The notes: generated from the letters alone by a model not told the origin. 40,739 nucleotides of DNA from an uncultured Clostridia bacterium (GCA_947164995.1 CAMUYU010000010.1:1-40739); one strand, 5' to 3'. Counted from the stretch's first letter, positions 15,128 through 24,360 are shown. Made by a program: numbers and translations.

Positions 15128-15943
15128 ATGAAATTTAAAAAGATTTATATAGAAATTACAAACATTTGTAACCTAAATTGCTCATTTTGTCCACCTCACA
15201 AACGTCAAAATGAGTATATGTCATTTGATAATTTTAAACATATTTTAGAGCAAATTAAGCCATACACAAAATACATCTATTTACACGTTAAAGGAGAGCC
15301 TATGCTCCACCCTGAATTTGACTCATTTGTAAAATATGCTTATGAGCAAGGCTTTTTTGTAAATATTACAACAAACGGAACATTACTTGAGAAGCATCTA
15401 GAATCTACAAAATATATTAGACAAATTAACATATCTTTGCACGCAACAAATAATGAAAAAATAGTAGAAATTGCAAAAAAAATTAATAATTGCTTTGTTA
15501 ATTTTAGAGTGTGGAATTTGGAAAGAACTTTACACAATAATCAAACTATTTCTTTACTAGAAAAAACATTTGACATTAATATAGAAAAAATCTTTGCAAA
15601 AAAAGAATCAGCTCTATCTTCTGCTCAAACAAATTTTACCTTAAAAGATAACTTTTATATTTCTTTGCAAAATGAATTTAAATGGCCGGATGTTTCAAAT
15701 CAATTAGAAAACTCAACTGGCTATTGTCATGCTACAACTGACCATATAGCAATCTTAGTTGATGGTACAGTTGTTCCATGTTGTTTAGATAACAATGGTG
15801 ATATTAATTTAGGAAACATATATAAACAAAATCTAGAAGAAATATTAACTTCTCCTAGGTTTTTAGATATGAAAAATGGATTTAAAAATAGAATTTGCAC
15901 AGAAAAACTTTGCAAAAATTGTGAATATAAAAATAAGTTTTAA
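15128..15943 (+). CDS. Radical SAM/SPASM-domain protein
   Basis: 271 residues. The radical SAM CxxxCxxC cluster is C14, C18, C21 ('NICNLNCSFCPP'), followed by 'GEPMLHPEF' and 'TTNGTLL', the usual SAM-contacting strands. The C-terminal region has CX-type cysteines in 'GYCHA', 'VVPCCLDNNGDINLGN' and 'CTEKLCKNCEYKNKF', the pattern of a SPASM/twitch domain binding extra Fe-S clusters. Such proteins modify peptides or act in cofactor work; no precursor peptide or partner enzyme is adjacent, so the substrate is unknown. RBS GGAGGT. Divergent from apt-alr. Confidence 0.85.
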   Translation: MKFKKIYIEITNICNLNCSFCPPHKRQNEYMSFDNFKHILEQIKPYTKYIYLHVKGEPMLHPEFDSFVKYAYEQGFFVNITTNGTLLEKHLESTKYIRQINISLHATNNEKIVEIAKKINNCFVNFRVWNLERTLHNNQTISLLEKTFDINIEKIFAKKESALSSAQTNFTLKDNFYISLQNEFKWPDVSNQLENSTGYCHATTDHIAILVDGTVVPCCLDNNGDINLGNIYKQNLEEILTSPRFLDMKNGFKNRICTEKLCKNCEYKNKF

Positions 15944-15972
15944 AAAAGACTTGGAAAAATCCAAGTCTTTTT
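15943..15972. terminator. Bidirectional terminator, radical SAM / mgtE
   Basis: AAAAAGACTTGGA paired with TCCAAGTCTTTTT around a 4-nt loop. It ends the radical SAM gene and, on the minus strand, the six-gene operon. Confidence 0.9.
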
Positions 15973-15976
15973 GTTA

Positions 15977-17308
15977 TTAGATATTCATAATCGCAACTGC
16001 AACGCTAAAGAATGCCCATACTGAAGCAGAGTCAACAATAGTAGTAATTATTGGAGAAGCCATTATTGCAGGATCCATTTTTAATTTTTTTGCCACAATT
16101 GGTAGAATTCCGCCCAACAATTTAGCCATCATCGCAGTTAAAATAAGTGTTATTCCTACCACTATTGATAGTTTAAAATCGTGATATTGTAAGTAAATTC
16201 TAATTCCATTACAAATAGCTAAAATTAATCCTACTCCAAGGGATACTCTTAATTCTTTCCATAAAACTTTTAATAAATCTTTTGTTTTTATTTCATCTAA
16301 TGCAAGTCCACGAATAATAAGTGTTGCCGCTTGTGAACCACAATTACCACCTGTGTCCATTATCATTGGAATAAATGCAACAAGTATTGGTATAGCTGCA
16401 AAAGCCGTTTCATAACGAGTAATAATAGCTCCTGAAATTGCTGATGAAATCATTAATAGTAATAACCAAACGATTCTATTTTTAGCATGTTGTGAAACTG
16501 AAGTCTTCATATATGTTTCATCATTTGGCGTAACGGCGGCCATGATTTCGAAGTCTTCTTCAACCTCTTCTTTAATAACATCAATAGCATCGTCCAGAGT
16601 GATGATTCCAACTAAGTGTTCATCTTTGTCTACAACTGGAAGAGATGTTTCATTATATTTTCCAAATAATTTACCTACTTCTTCTTGGTCATCTAATGTA
16701 TGAATATGGATTGTACTTTCAGTCATTAAATCTACAATTGGCGTTTTCTTATTTGCTAAAACCAAGTCTTTAGCATCAACAATTCCGCAAAGCTTCTTAT
16801 CTTTTGATATTATATATCCTTTATAGATGTCTTCTCTATCTTCTCCAACTTTTCTAATATGATTTAAAGCATCTTGAACTGTCATATCTTCAGTAAAATC
16901 CATAAACTCTGTTGTCATCATTGAACCTGCAGAGTCCTCTGGATATTGCAAAAGTCTATTAATAGTACTTCTTTGCTCTTTGTCTACTTGATTTAAAATT
17001 CTATCTACAATTTCCGAAGGCATTTCTTCAATGATTTCAACCGCCTCATCATCAAATAGTTCATCTACTACTTCTTTTAACTCTCTATCTGAGAATAGAT
17101 TAATCAATTTCTCTTGAAAATCAGAATCAAGATTTACGAATACCTCAGAGGCAATTTCTTTTGGCAAAAGTCTATATGCAAGTATCATGTCTTCATGAGA
17201 AAGTCCATTTAATGCAGCTGCAATATCTTCTGGTTCTTTGTAGCCTAAATATTTTCTTAATTCTATATACATTTTACAAGATAGCAATTCCTTTATTGTG
17301 TTCTCCAA
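15977..17308 (-). CDS. mgtE: Magnesium transporter MgtE (first paralogue)
   Basis: Mg2+-gated Mg2+ channel. It has the MgtE N-domain (about 20-125), the 'DSAGSMMTTEF' entry into paired CBS domains (125-250), and five membrane helices (about 275-443). 'MIMDTGGNCGSQ' (316-325) is the conserved pore-side segment, and D412 of 'MDPAIMASP' corresponds to the essential pore Asp of MgtE. The start is TTG (17306-17308) with GGGAGG seven bases upstream. It lies 32 nt after the second paralogue; last gene of the operon. No M-box riboswitch is seen upstream. Confidence 0.95.
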   Translation of the reverse strand: MENTIKELLSCKMYIELRKYLGYKEPEDIAAALNGLSHEDMILAYRLLPKEIASEVFVNLDSDFQEKLINLFSDRELKEVVDELFDDEAVEIIEEMPSEIVDRILNQVDKEQRSTINRLLQYPEDSAGSMMTTEFMDFTEDMTVQDALNHIRKVGEDREDIYKGYIISKDKKLCGIVDAKDLVLANKKTPIVDLMTESTIHIHTLDDQEEVGKLFGKYNETSLPVVDKDEHLVGIITLDDAIDVIKEEVEEDFEIMAAVTPNDETYMKTSVSQHAKNRIVWLLLLMISSAISGAIITRYETAFAAIPILVAFIPMIMDTGGNCGSQAATLIIRGLALDEIKTKDLLKVLWKELRVSLGVGLILAICNGIRIYLQYHDFKLSIVVGITLILTAMMAKLLGGILPIVAKKLKMDPAIMASPIITTIVDSASVWAFFSVAVAIMNI

Positions 17309-17340
17309 TTAATTGCCTCCCTTCGATTTAATAAAAACAA

Positions 17341-18690
17341 TTATGAATGAAATTCTGTTAATATACTTGTTGCAATTTGGAAATAAATTACTATTGCACA
17401 CAAGTCTATCACAGTTGTTAAAAGTGGAGCTGCAACTACTGCAGGGTCCTTCTTTATCTTCTTAACAAACATTGGTAATAAACAACCAATCGATTTTGAA
17501 ACAACAACCGTTGCAAATAACGTTAAACCTAGTGCTGCACATAGTTCAAAATCTTTATATTGAATATATATTCTAATTGAGTTTACTACAAGTAATGCCA
17601 TTCCTACTAAGAATCCTACTCTTATTTCTTTCCACAAAACTTTAAGCCAATCTTTTAATCCAACCTCTTCTGTTGCAAGTGCACGGATGATAATAGTCGA
17701 TGTTTGTTGTCCCGAGTTACCTGCTGTACCCATTATCATTGGAATAAAAGTTACTAGCAATGGAACGGCTTCAAATGCAGACTCATACTTAGCAAGAATT
17801 GTTCCTGTAATAGTTGCAGAAAGCATAAGTATAAGTAACCAACCTATTCTATTTTTTATATGAGTAAATACTGATGTTTTTAAATACGACTCTTCTGATG
17901 GAAGCATAGCGGCCATCTTTTCGAAGTCCTCTTCTTGCTCTTCCTTTAAGATAGCTAAAGCATCATCGATTGTGATAATACCAACCAATCTATCTTCTTT
18001 GTCTACTACTGGAAGCGCATATTCATCATATTTATCAAACATATTAGCAACATTTTCTTGATCTTCCATTGTGCTAATTTTAATGATACTTCTATCCATT
18101 ATTTCAGAAATTGTTTCATTTAAATCTGATAATAATAGTTTTTCTAACGTTATTACTCCTACAATTTTTCTTGTGGTAGATAAAACATAACAGTTATAAA
18201 CTGTTTCTGAATCAACACCTATTTTTTTAATTTTATCTAGTGCTTCTTCAACAGTCATATTCTCTTTTAAGTCAATAAATTCTGTCGTCATCATTGAACC
18301 AGCAGAATCATCTGGATATTGCAAAAGCTTATTAATTATTTGTCTGTCTTCTGGAGCTATATGTTTTAAAATTCTTTTTACTACATTAGATGGCATTTCT
18401 TCAATAATATCTACGGCATCATCAAAATATAGCTCATCTACAACGTCTTTTAATTCTTTATCTGTTAATACTCCAATTAATTTTTCTTGAATATCTGAGT
18501 CTAATTCTGTAAAAACTTCGGCTGCCTTTTCCTTTTCTAAAAGTCTATACATTAAAATAATTTCTTCGCCTTTTAATTCATCAAAAAGAGAGGATATATC
18601 GACACTGTTCAAATTTTTTAAATATTCTTTCAACTTAGAAAGTTCTTTATTTTTAAGCATTTCTTTAATCTCAGCAACTCTTTCTTCCAT
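17341..18690 (-). CDS. mgtE: Magnesium transporter MgtE (second paralogue)
   Basis: Same architecture as the downstream copy: N-domain, 'DSAGSMMTTEF', two CBS domains, five membrane helices, and the pore Asp in 'KKDPAVVAAP'. The conserved pore-side segment differs: 'MIMGTAGNSGQQ' here against 'MIMDTGGNCGSQ' in the neighbour. The cytosolic parts are clearly homologous but diverged, so this is an old duplication and not a recent one. 449 residues, ATG with AGGAGG. It follows the J-protein by 23 nt. It may differ from its neighbour in gating or ion preference. Confidence 0.94.
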   Translation of the reverse strand: MEERVAEIKEMLKNKELSKLKEYLKNLNSVDISSLFDELKGEEIILMYRLLEKEKAAEVFTELDSDIQEKLIGVLTDKELKDVVDELYFDDAVDIIEEMPSNVVKRILKHIAPEDRQIINKLLQYPDDSAGSMMTTEFIDLKENMTVEEALDKIKKIGVDSETVYNCYVLSTTRKIVGVITLEKLLLSDLNETISEIMDRSIIKISTMEDQENVANMFDKYDEYALPVVDKEDRLVGIITIDDALAILKEEQEEDFEKMAAMLPSEESYLKTSVFTHIKNRIGWLLILMLSATITGTILAKYESAFEAVPLLVTFIPMIMGTAGNSGQQTSTIIIRALATEEVGLKDWLKVLWKEIRVGFLVGMALLVVNSIRIYIQYKDFELCAALGLTLFATVVVSKSIGCLLPMFVKKIKKDPAVVAAPLLTTVIDLCAIVIYFQIATSILTEFHS

Positions 18691-18713
18691 CGTATCCTCC
18701 TTTTATTTTTTAA

Positions 18714-19346
18714 TTATTTATGCGAACTAATAATAATATCAATTAGGTTCTTTAATGGTCCACTTTCATTATATATTTCTATTATTTTATTATGTGTATA
18801 TGGTACATTCCATAGAACTATACACGTGATAATAAACAATATGAATGTCATTATTAACGTTCTTAAAATATCTAGTTGTTCTCTCCATGATTTTTTATAT
18901 ACTACTTTCACACCCATTTTTTCAAGTGCAGCTATATATGCATCATTATATGCTTTTTTTATTTTATACTCTTCTTCTAATTTTTGTCTTTTTATATCTT
19001 CTTCTTGCTTTCTTTTATATTCCTCTTGAATCTTAGCAATTTCTTCTTCATTCAAACGTGAATAATCTATTTGAGGTTGTTGAACATTAATAGTTTGATT
19101 TTGTGTATTTTGAGTATTTTCAATCATTCTTTGCGTTTTTAGTTTTTCATCATAGCTTTTTCTTTTTGACTCATCAGACAACACTTCATAAGCCTCTGTA
19201 ATTCTTTTGAATTTTTCTTCGGCCTCTTTAGGATTATCTGGATTAAGATCTGGATGATACTTTTTCGCAAATAATTTATACACTTTATCAATTACTTCTT
19301 GAGAGGCATTTTCACTTATCTCAAGCACCTCATAATAGTTTATCAT
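18714..19346 (-). CDS. Membrane-bound J-domain (DnaJ-like) protein
   Basis: Class III J-protein of 210 residues. The N-terminal J domain (1-65) has the HPD tripeptide at 31-33 ('KKYHPDLNP') and '[14 protein letters not shown]', enough to stimulate an Hsp70 ATPase. A charged helical coiled-coil stretch (about 90-140) leads to one membrane helix near residues 165-185 ('[18 protein letters not shown]'). It lacks the Gly/Phe and zinc-finger regions of DnaJ. The ATG at 19346 is preferred to the GTG at 19358, which overlaps the upstream stop (GTGA). It is a candidate substrate-delivery partner for the AAA/M41 protease first in this operon. Confidence 0.88.
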   Translation of the reverse strand: MINYYEVLEISENASQEVIDKVYKLFAKKYHPDLNPDNPKEAEEKFKRITEAYEVLSDESKRKSYDEKLKTQRMIENTQNTQNQTINVQQPQIDYSRLNEEEIAKIQEEYKRKQEEDIKRQKLEEEYKIKKAYNDAYIAALEKMGVKVVYKKSWREQLDILRTLIMTFILFIITCIVLWNVPYTHNKIIEIYNESGPLKNLIDIIISSHK

Positions 19347-19351
19347 TCGTC

Positions 19352-20083
19352 TCACCACTTAGTTCCAAAAAATAGTCGTTTCATAACGTCTAATTGTGGA
19401 TAATCTAGTTCATTCATTTGTTCCAATACTTTGTCATAATCAAACTTAAAATCATATTCATTATAATTAGTATTGTCATCACTTACTTCTAAAATTCCAT
19501 ATGTTCCATAAGTTCTATAATCAGGTAGTCCTAAACTTCCTGGATTAAAAAGCCATTTATCTTCATAATGCTTTGCAAAAGCAACATGTGTATGTCCAAA
19601 AAGAAAAATATCTGCATCATATTTCTTAAATAAATAATTTGCTTCATCCTTTGTAGGATAAAAAATAAAATTATAATATTCTTTCTTCTCATTTGAAGGA
19701 TAATGCATAATAGCTATTTTTCTATTTCCATCTTCTATTATTATTTCCTCTGGCAAATTATTAATAAATTCTCTTGATTCTTCAGAAAGCATTGAATAAA
19801 CCCATTTAGCATGTGCTCTTTCTTTTTCTGTAACCTTTAGTTTGTTATCATGTAAGTATTCTGGCAACCCTTTTATTACTCTATCTTCATGATTACCTTT
19901 TACAATTATTAATCTATCACCCAAGCTTCTTAATTTATTAACGCATTCTTCTGGATATGGTCCAATTCCTACAAAATCACCTAAACAAATTATTTTATCT
20001 ACATTTTTTTCTTCTATTTCTTTTAAAGCATTTTCTAGAGCTATTATATCTCCATGAATATCTGATATTATTGCGTATTTCAT
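19352..20083 (-). CDS. YfcE/MJ0936-type metallophosphoesterase
   Basis: Small calcineurin-like phosphodiesterase, 243 residues. Metal motifs run 'SDIHGD' near the N terminus, '[12 protein letters not shown]', 'VKGNHED', 'IMHYP', 'LFGHTHVAF' and 'NPGSLGLP'. This is the complete set for the YfcE group, in contrast to the D-x-Q enzyme at 1027-2289. Cytosolic. ATG with AGAGGT. It lies between the EamA transporter (25 nt) and the J-protein (overlapping GTGA). The substrate is unknown; cyclic nucleotides and phosphodiesters are usual. Confidence 0.9.
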   Translation of the reverse strand: MKYAIISDIHGDIIALENALKEIEEKNVDKIICLGDFVGIGPYPEECVNKLRSLGDRLIIVKGNHEDRVIKGLPEYLHDNKLKVTEKERAHAKWVYSMLSEESREFINNLPEEIIIEDGNRKIAIMHYPSNEKKEYYNFIFYPTKDEANYLFKKYDADIFLFGHTHVAFAKHYEDKWLFNPGSLGLPDYRTYGTYGILEVSDDNTNYNEYDFKFDYDKVLEQMNELDYPQLDVMKRLFFGTKW

Positions 20084-20108
20084 ATTTTAACCTCTTTACA
20101 TCTCATTT

Positions 20109-21002
20109 TTATACATCTAATACACATAGTATTATTAATCCAACAATTGCAAATCCTAAAGCAATATATTTTTTTAAGCTCAATTTTTCTTTTAAGAATA
20201 TACTTGAAAGAATCATTGATAAAATACAATATGAGCCAACAATCGAAGCACTTATTGTAGAATTTCCAGCCATTGCAAATACATAGAAAAATTGACCTGC
20301 TGTTTCAAATATTGCTGCTAAAAACTTTTCTTTTTCCTCAGGAATTATAATCGTTTCGTTCTTTTTCTTCAAGAAAATAGTAGCAAATAAAGCAAATAAT
20401 AAGAATGTGAATTCATAACAAATTAACGCACTATCTTCACTAATAATTTCTAATTTATCTAAATATATTCCATCTAAAAATGTTCCCAATCCATCAATAA
20501 AGCAATATAGAATTGGAAATGCAATTGCTAGCATTTTAAACTTCTTATTTTTTAGTAATTGTACTTTTCTTTCTTCTTTGTCTTCTTTTTTCTCAAGCAT
20601 ACATATATAAAATATTGAGAAAAATATAAATACAAAAGCTATATATGCTGGCACTGGCAAGGTCTCTTTAAAAAATATTAGAAGCAGTATTGAAGTAATA
20701 ACACCACTAGTATTTTGAACAGGACTTGCAAGTGAAAGTTCTATATATTTTAAACCTTTATATCCTATTACCATTGACAAAATGTAACAAAGTGAAACTG
20801 GAAGATATTTAATTATCTCTATAAAATCAATGTTAATGTTATTAAAAATCATGTAACCAAGTGCATGTATTCCCATAACAATTCCAACTATAATTCCAGT
20901 TTTAATATCATTATATTTTTCTTCTTTAATATTACCTTTTTTATAGAATAAATCTGCTATTCCCCACATTGCAAAGGTAATAATACTAAATAGCATTGTC
21001 AT
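20109..21002 (-). CDS. EamA/DMT-family transporter
   Basis: About ten membrane helices in two homologous halves; the second half has 'IVGSYCILSMILSSIFLKEKLS', the conserved EamA element. Drug/metabolite transporters export or import small metabolites; the substrate cannot be told from sequence. 298 residues from the ATG at 21002, which has AGGTG six bases upstream; the GTG at 21011 lies over that RBS. It starts within a few bases of the AAA/M41 stop, so translation is probably coupled. Confidence 0.88.
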   Translation of the reverse strand: MTMLFSIITFAMWGIADLFYKKGNIKEEKYNDIKTGIIVGIVMGIHALGYMIFNNINIDFIEIIKYLPVSLCYILSMVIGYKGLKYIELSLASPVQNTSGVITSILLLIFFKETLPVPAYIAFVFIFFSIFYICMLEKKEDKEERKVQLLKNKKFKMLAIAFPILYCFIDGLGTFLDGIYLDKLEIISEDSALICYEFTFLLFALFATIFLKKKNETIIIPEEKEKFLAAIFETAGQFFYVFAMAGNSTISASIVGSYCILSMILSSIFLKEKLSLKKYIALGFAIVGLIILCVLDV

Positions 21003-21007
21003 TTCTT

Positions 21008-24000
21008 TCACCTATTAAATTCTTTTATGAACTCCTCTTCATTTATTTCTTTTTTATCCACTAAATAATCTATAACATTTTGCATCTTAGCTTTGTTATC
21101 TGAAATTATTTTTATCGTTTGTTCATAACACTCATTTATGATGTTATTTGTTTCTTCAAGTACCATTTTTTCAACTTCTGCACCCGGATTTGTTATTTTA
21201 GCAAGTCCTAATGAAGACATACCATAATCAGTAACCATTGATTTAGCAATAGAAGTAGCCTTTTCTAAATCACTACTACAACCATTTTCATTAAATCCGA
21301 TAAATACTTGTTCTGAGCACATTCCAGCTAAGCATACTTTTATTTCATTACCTAAATACTCTTTTGATTGTGTATAAGGCCTAGAAGTATTTTTATTCAT
21401 AACATATCCTAAAGTGCCTGCGCCTTCTGCATTTATTGTAATTTTTACTATATTTGGGTCTTCAAATAGTACATACCTTACTGTAGCATGTCCTACTTCA
21501 TGAATAGCAGTTTTCTTAATACTAGATTCCGTAATTCTATCAACATCTATCATGTTATTTCCATTTAAAATAGTATTTGCAATATCTTTAATTTCTGGAA
21601 TATCTTCTACAGAAATTAAATCAATAGCGTCATCTTTTAAATTCATAGCATGTTTTAATAGCGTTTCGGCAAACACTTTATCTACAAATCTTCCATTACC
21701 AAAATTTTCAACACTATGGAAGTAATTCATAATAGAATGTATTTTATCCATAGCGCCATCAGATAATCTTAGATTTGAAGCATTAACTTTCAATTCAAAT
21801 ATTTTATCTAATTCATCTGGTTCATAATCTTCAAAATCAAATGTATAACCTACTCTAGATGAAATACCAGGATTTGAGTTAATAAATTCTTGCATTTCAT
21901 TTTTGTATCCTGCAAAGATAACAACAAGTCTATCTTTATTATCTTCCATTGCTTTAATCAAAGTTGCAACTGCTTCATGTCCAAAATCACCAGTAGCACC
22001 TTTATTACTCGCTAATGCGTATGCTTCATCTATAAATAGTACACCACCCATAGCTTTATCGATTACTTCTTGTGTCTTTGGTGCTGTCTGGCCAATATAC
22101 ATACCTACTAAATCTTTTCTAGAAACTTCGGTTAATTTATTTTCCTTTATAATACCCAAGTTATAAAGCATCTTAGCCATTATTCTAGCAATAGTAGTCT
22201 TTCCTGTTCCTGGATTTCCAGTAAATACCATATGCATATTAAATGCTGAAAGCTTAATGTTGTTGGCTTTAGCTTTAATCTGGAACATCATGAACTTTTC
22301 AAACTCTTTAACTTTTTCCTTAACTTTGTTTAATCCAATAATATTTTTTAAGCTTTCATCAAGTGATTCTTTTTTATAAATATTTTGAGGAAATTCAAAT
22401 CTTCCTTTGGAATTAACATATAAAGAAATATAGTTTGCAAGTCCTCTATCATCAAAAGGCATAAACTTTTTAGCGAATGATACATATTCATTAAAATCAT
22501 TTCTAACTTTTTCTTCATTTTTTCTAAACTCTTCAATAAGTTCTGGCTCAATGCCTTGTAAGAATAAGTCAAAAATTTGATTTAGAGTTAATTCTGGAAG
22601 TTTATACACACTATCTTGATATACGAAGTTAAATCTTGGATCAATGTCTAAAAGTTTTTCAACCTCTTCTTCATTTCCAGAAATGATTACATATTCATTT
22701 TTATTCATAGATGTAAGCAAATCTATAGTATGTCTAATTTGTTTTCTATTAATTGAAATGCCTGTGATATCTTTTGTATCTCTATAGTCATTTATAAATT
22801 CAGAAATATTATCTAATACATATAACGTATTTGGTTCAAATTGAGCATAGTAAAACAAGTCATTTCCCTTATACCTTACACCATTAATGTCTCTTTTTGC
22901 ATATGGCTCAGGCATTGGTCTTTGACTCTCTTTTGCCTTTTTTCTTGCCTCTATGCTCTTTTCATCTTCAATATATTCATTTTCCATATGTGAATATATT
23001 TTTGAAAATTGTTGCATAGAATAATATCTTGCATTTTTTACTTTTTCAACATTTTTTAAAGCTCCAACAATTTTTAAAACAAAGTCTTCACGCTCTTTAA
23101 TATTATTTCCAGAAACAATAATATGAAGGCTTCTTTGCTTTTCACTACCTAGGATTACACGTAGACTATCTAAATTTTCAATTGCATCTTTATAGTCATC
23201 TAATCCTTCTAGCTTGTCTCTCTTTTTATCCTCTATTGATTTTATTCTTTGTTCAAATTTTTCTTTAATTTTTTTATCTTGTTCTTCTTGGTGTTCATGA
23301 TAGTACTTTCTTTGTTCATCTAGTTCTGCTTGTCTTCCAGATTTTTTCATGTAATATATATAACCTGCAACTTCATAAGGGCAACAACTCAATTTGCAAA
23401 AATAATCTGAACAGATGAAAGGATCTCTAGAAAAATGTCTTTGAATATTTCCATATTTTCTTCCTGTAGTATCTGGAATTTGAGATATTTGATTGTTAAT
23501 AATTGCATATTCATCACAAGATATTTGCGAATAAATAAACATTAATCCTTCTTTATCTGTAACATTTGCCATATCAACGATGTTCCTATTTACAAGTTCT
23601 TCACAGAAAGCATAATCTTCATCCTTTATTTCTGTAACACCAACTTTTGTATTCCACTCAAAATCAAAATAAGGAGAAAGCTTTGTATGATTACTTCTAA
23701 ATTCTTCTCTTTCTATTAAAGCATCTATAAGTTCGTTTTTGTTATAAAGATAAAGAATATAGGCAGCGATTGCTTTAGGGCATTTTTCAAATTTACAATT
23801 TCTACAAACATCCCCATAAAAATAATTATATAAAGCTTCTGCATCTTCTACTAAAAATCTATTGCCTTCTCTTTTTTCTTTTCTTACTAAAACTTTATCT
23901 GGTTCAGTTTGAATTCTTTTTAATAATTCATCTTCATCTAATTTATTATCACATAAAGAGAATAATGAATTCTTTATAATAATTTGTTGCCTTTTATTGC

Positions 24001-24208
24001 TTGTAGATTGAATAGAAAATTCACCAATAGATAGCATTTCAATAGCTAATTCTAAAGCTTTATCCGAGACATAATTTAGCTTGTTAATCGTATTAGGAAT
24101 TTCAAAGTCGTACTCTTTCTTCTCGCTATTTCCCTCTTCTATTCTTTTAAGTATTTGTTCAATTTTAGCTTTCAATTCATCACTTATCTCATAATTTTTT
24201 TCTTCCAT
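21008..24208 (-). CDS. AAA+ (SpoVK/CbbX-type) and FtsH-type M41 metalloprotease fusion
   Basis: 1066 residues. (1) N-terminal part with two copies of a Cys motif: C135-x2-C138-x4-C143-P and C266-x4-C271-x4-C276-P, each followed by AxxY. (2) A charged coiled-coil-like stretch (about 295-345). (3) Residues about 355-545 look like an AAA domain without Walker A. (4) SpoVK/CbbX-type AAA+ motor: Walker A GNPGTGKT 664-671, pore loop 'MYIGQTAPKT' 703-712, Walker B LFIDEA 724-729, Arg finger near R785. (5) M41 protease: HEVGH 903-907, 'GTLGYVM' and third zinc ligand D980 in 'CSSDLEKAT'. No membrane segment. FtsH normally joins M41 to its own AAA type behind two membrane helices; here the motor is swapped and the protein looks soluble. 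First gene of a six-gene operon. AGGAGG lies 24 nt upstream of the ATG with a small hairpin between; TAG is in frame just upstream, so no longer start exists. Confidence 0.9.
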   Translation of the reverse strand: MEEKNYEISDELKAKIEQILKRIEEGNSEKKEYDFEIPNTINKLNYVSDKALELAIEMLSIGEFSIQSTSNKRQQIIIKNSLFSLCDNKLDEDELLKRIQTEPDKVLVRKEKREGNRFLVEDAEALYNYFYGDVCRNCKFEKCPKAIAAYILYLYNKNELIDALIEREEFRSNHTKLSPYFDFEWNTKVGVTEIKDEDYAFCEELVNRNIVDMANVTDKEGLMFIYSQISCDEYAIINNQISQIPDTTGRKYGNIQRHFSRDPFICSDYFCKLSCCPYEVAGYIYYMKKSGRQAELDEQRKYYHEHQEEQDKKIKEKFEQRIKSIEDKKRDKLEGLDDYKDAIENLDSLRVILGSEKQRSLHIIVSGNNIKEREDFVLKIVGALKNVEKVKNARYYSMQQFSKIYSHMENEYIEDEKSIEARKKAKESQRPMPEPYAKRDINGVRYKGNDLFYYAQFEPNTLYVLDNISEFINDYRDTKDITGISINRKQIRHTIDLLTSMNKNEYVIISGNEEEVEKLLDIDPRFNFVYQDSVYKLPELTLNQIFDLFLQGIEPELIEEFRKNEEKVRNDFNEYVSFAKKFMPFDDRGLANYISLYVNSKGRFEFPQNIYKKESLDESLKNIIGLNKVKEKVKEFEKFMMFQIKAKANNIKLSAFNMHMVFTGNPGTGKTTIARIMAKMLYNLGIIKENKLTEVSRKDLVGMYIGQTAPKTQEVIDKAMGGVLFIDEAYALASNKGATGDFGHEAVATLIKAMEDNKDRLVVIFAGYKNEMQEFINSNPGISSRVGYTFDFEDYEPDELDKIFELKVNASNLRLSDGAMDKIHSIMNYFHSVENFGNGRFVDKVFAETLLKHAMNLKDDAIDLISVEDIPEIKDIANTILNGNNMIDVDRITESSIKKTAIHEVGHATVRYVLFEDPNIVKITINAEGAGTLGYVMNKNTSRPYTQSKEYLGNEIKVCLAGMCSEQVFIGFNENGCSSDLEKATSIAKSMVTDYGMSSLGLAKITNPGAEVEKMVLEETNNIINECYEQTIKIISDNKAKMQNVIDYLVDKKEINEEEFIKEFNR

Positions 24209-24238
24209 GTTTTTCTAAGCTTAAAAGCTTTTCCTCCT
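24209..24238 (-). promoter_or_regulatory. Unusual RBS: AGGAGG separated from ATG by a hairpin
   Basis: On the minus strand AGGAGG, AA, AAGCTT, TT, AAGCTT and eight bases precede the ATG. The linear spacing is 24 nt, too long, but pairing of the two AAGCTT arms would bring the site to about 10 nt. Confidence 0.45.
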
Positions 24239-24278
24239 ACGTTTTTTGGATTAAAAATACCTAAATTTATCCATTATT

Positions 24279-24287
24279 ATTCTATCA
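24279..24287 (-). promoter_or_regulatory. Candidate extended -10 promoter of the protease operon
   Basis: TGATAGAAT on the minus strand, an extended -10 with five of six matches; the -35 is weak. It would give a leader of about 65 nt. Confidence 0.4.
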
Positions 24288-24328
24288 AAAAAAGGAATAT
24301 TTTTATAGCTTTTTTGTTAAAATATTGC

Positions 24329-24360
24329 AAAAAATTAGTGGCCCATTACATAGGCCACTA
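24329..24360 (-). terminator. Terminator of the CDF exporter gene
   Basis: TAGTGGCC/GGCCACTA stem with a 9-nt loop and a run of six T on the minus strand, just past the stop codon. Confidence 0.9.

Noticed and set aside
15973-18713. M-box riboswitch for the mgtE genes
   Set aside because: The gaps before both genes are only 32 and 23 nt and hold no such structure.
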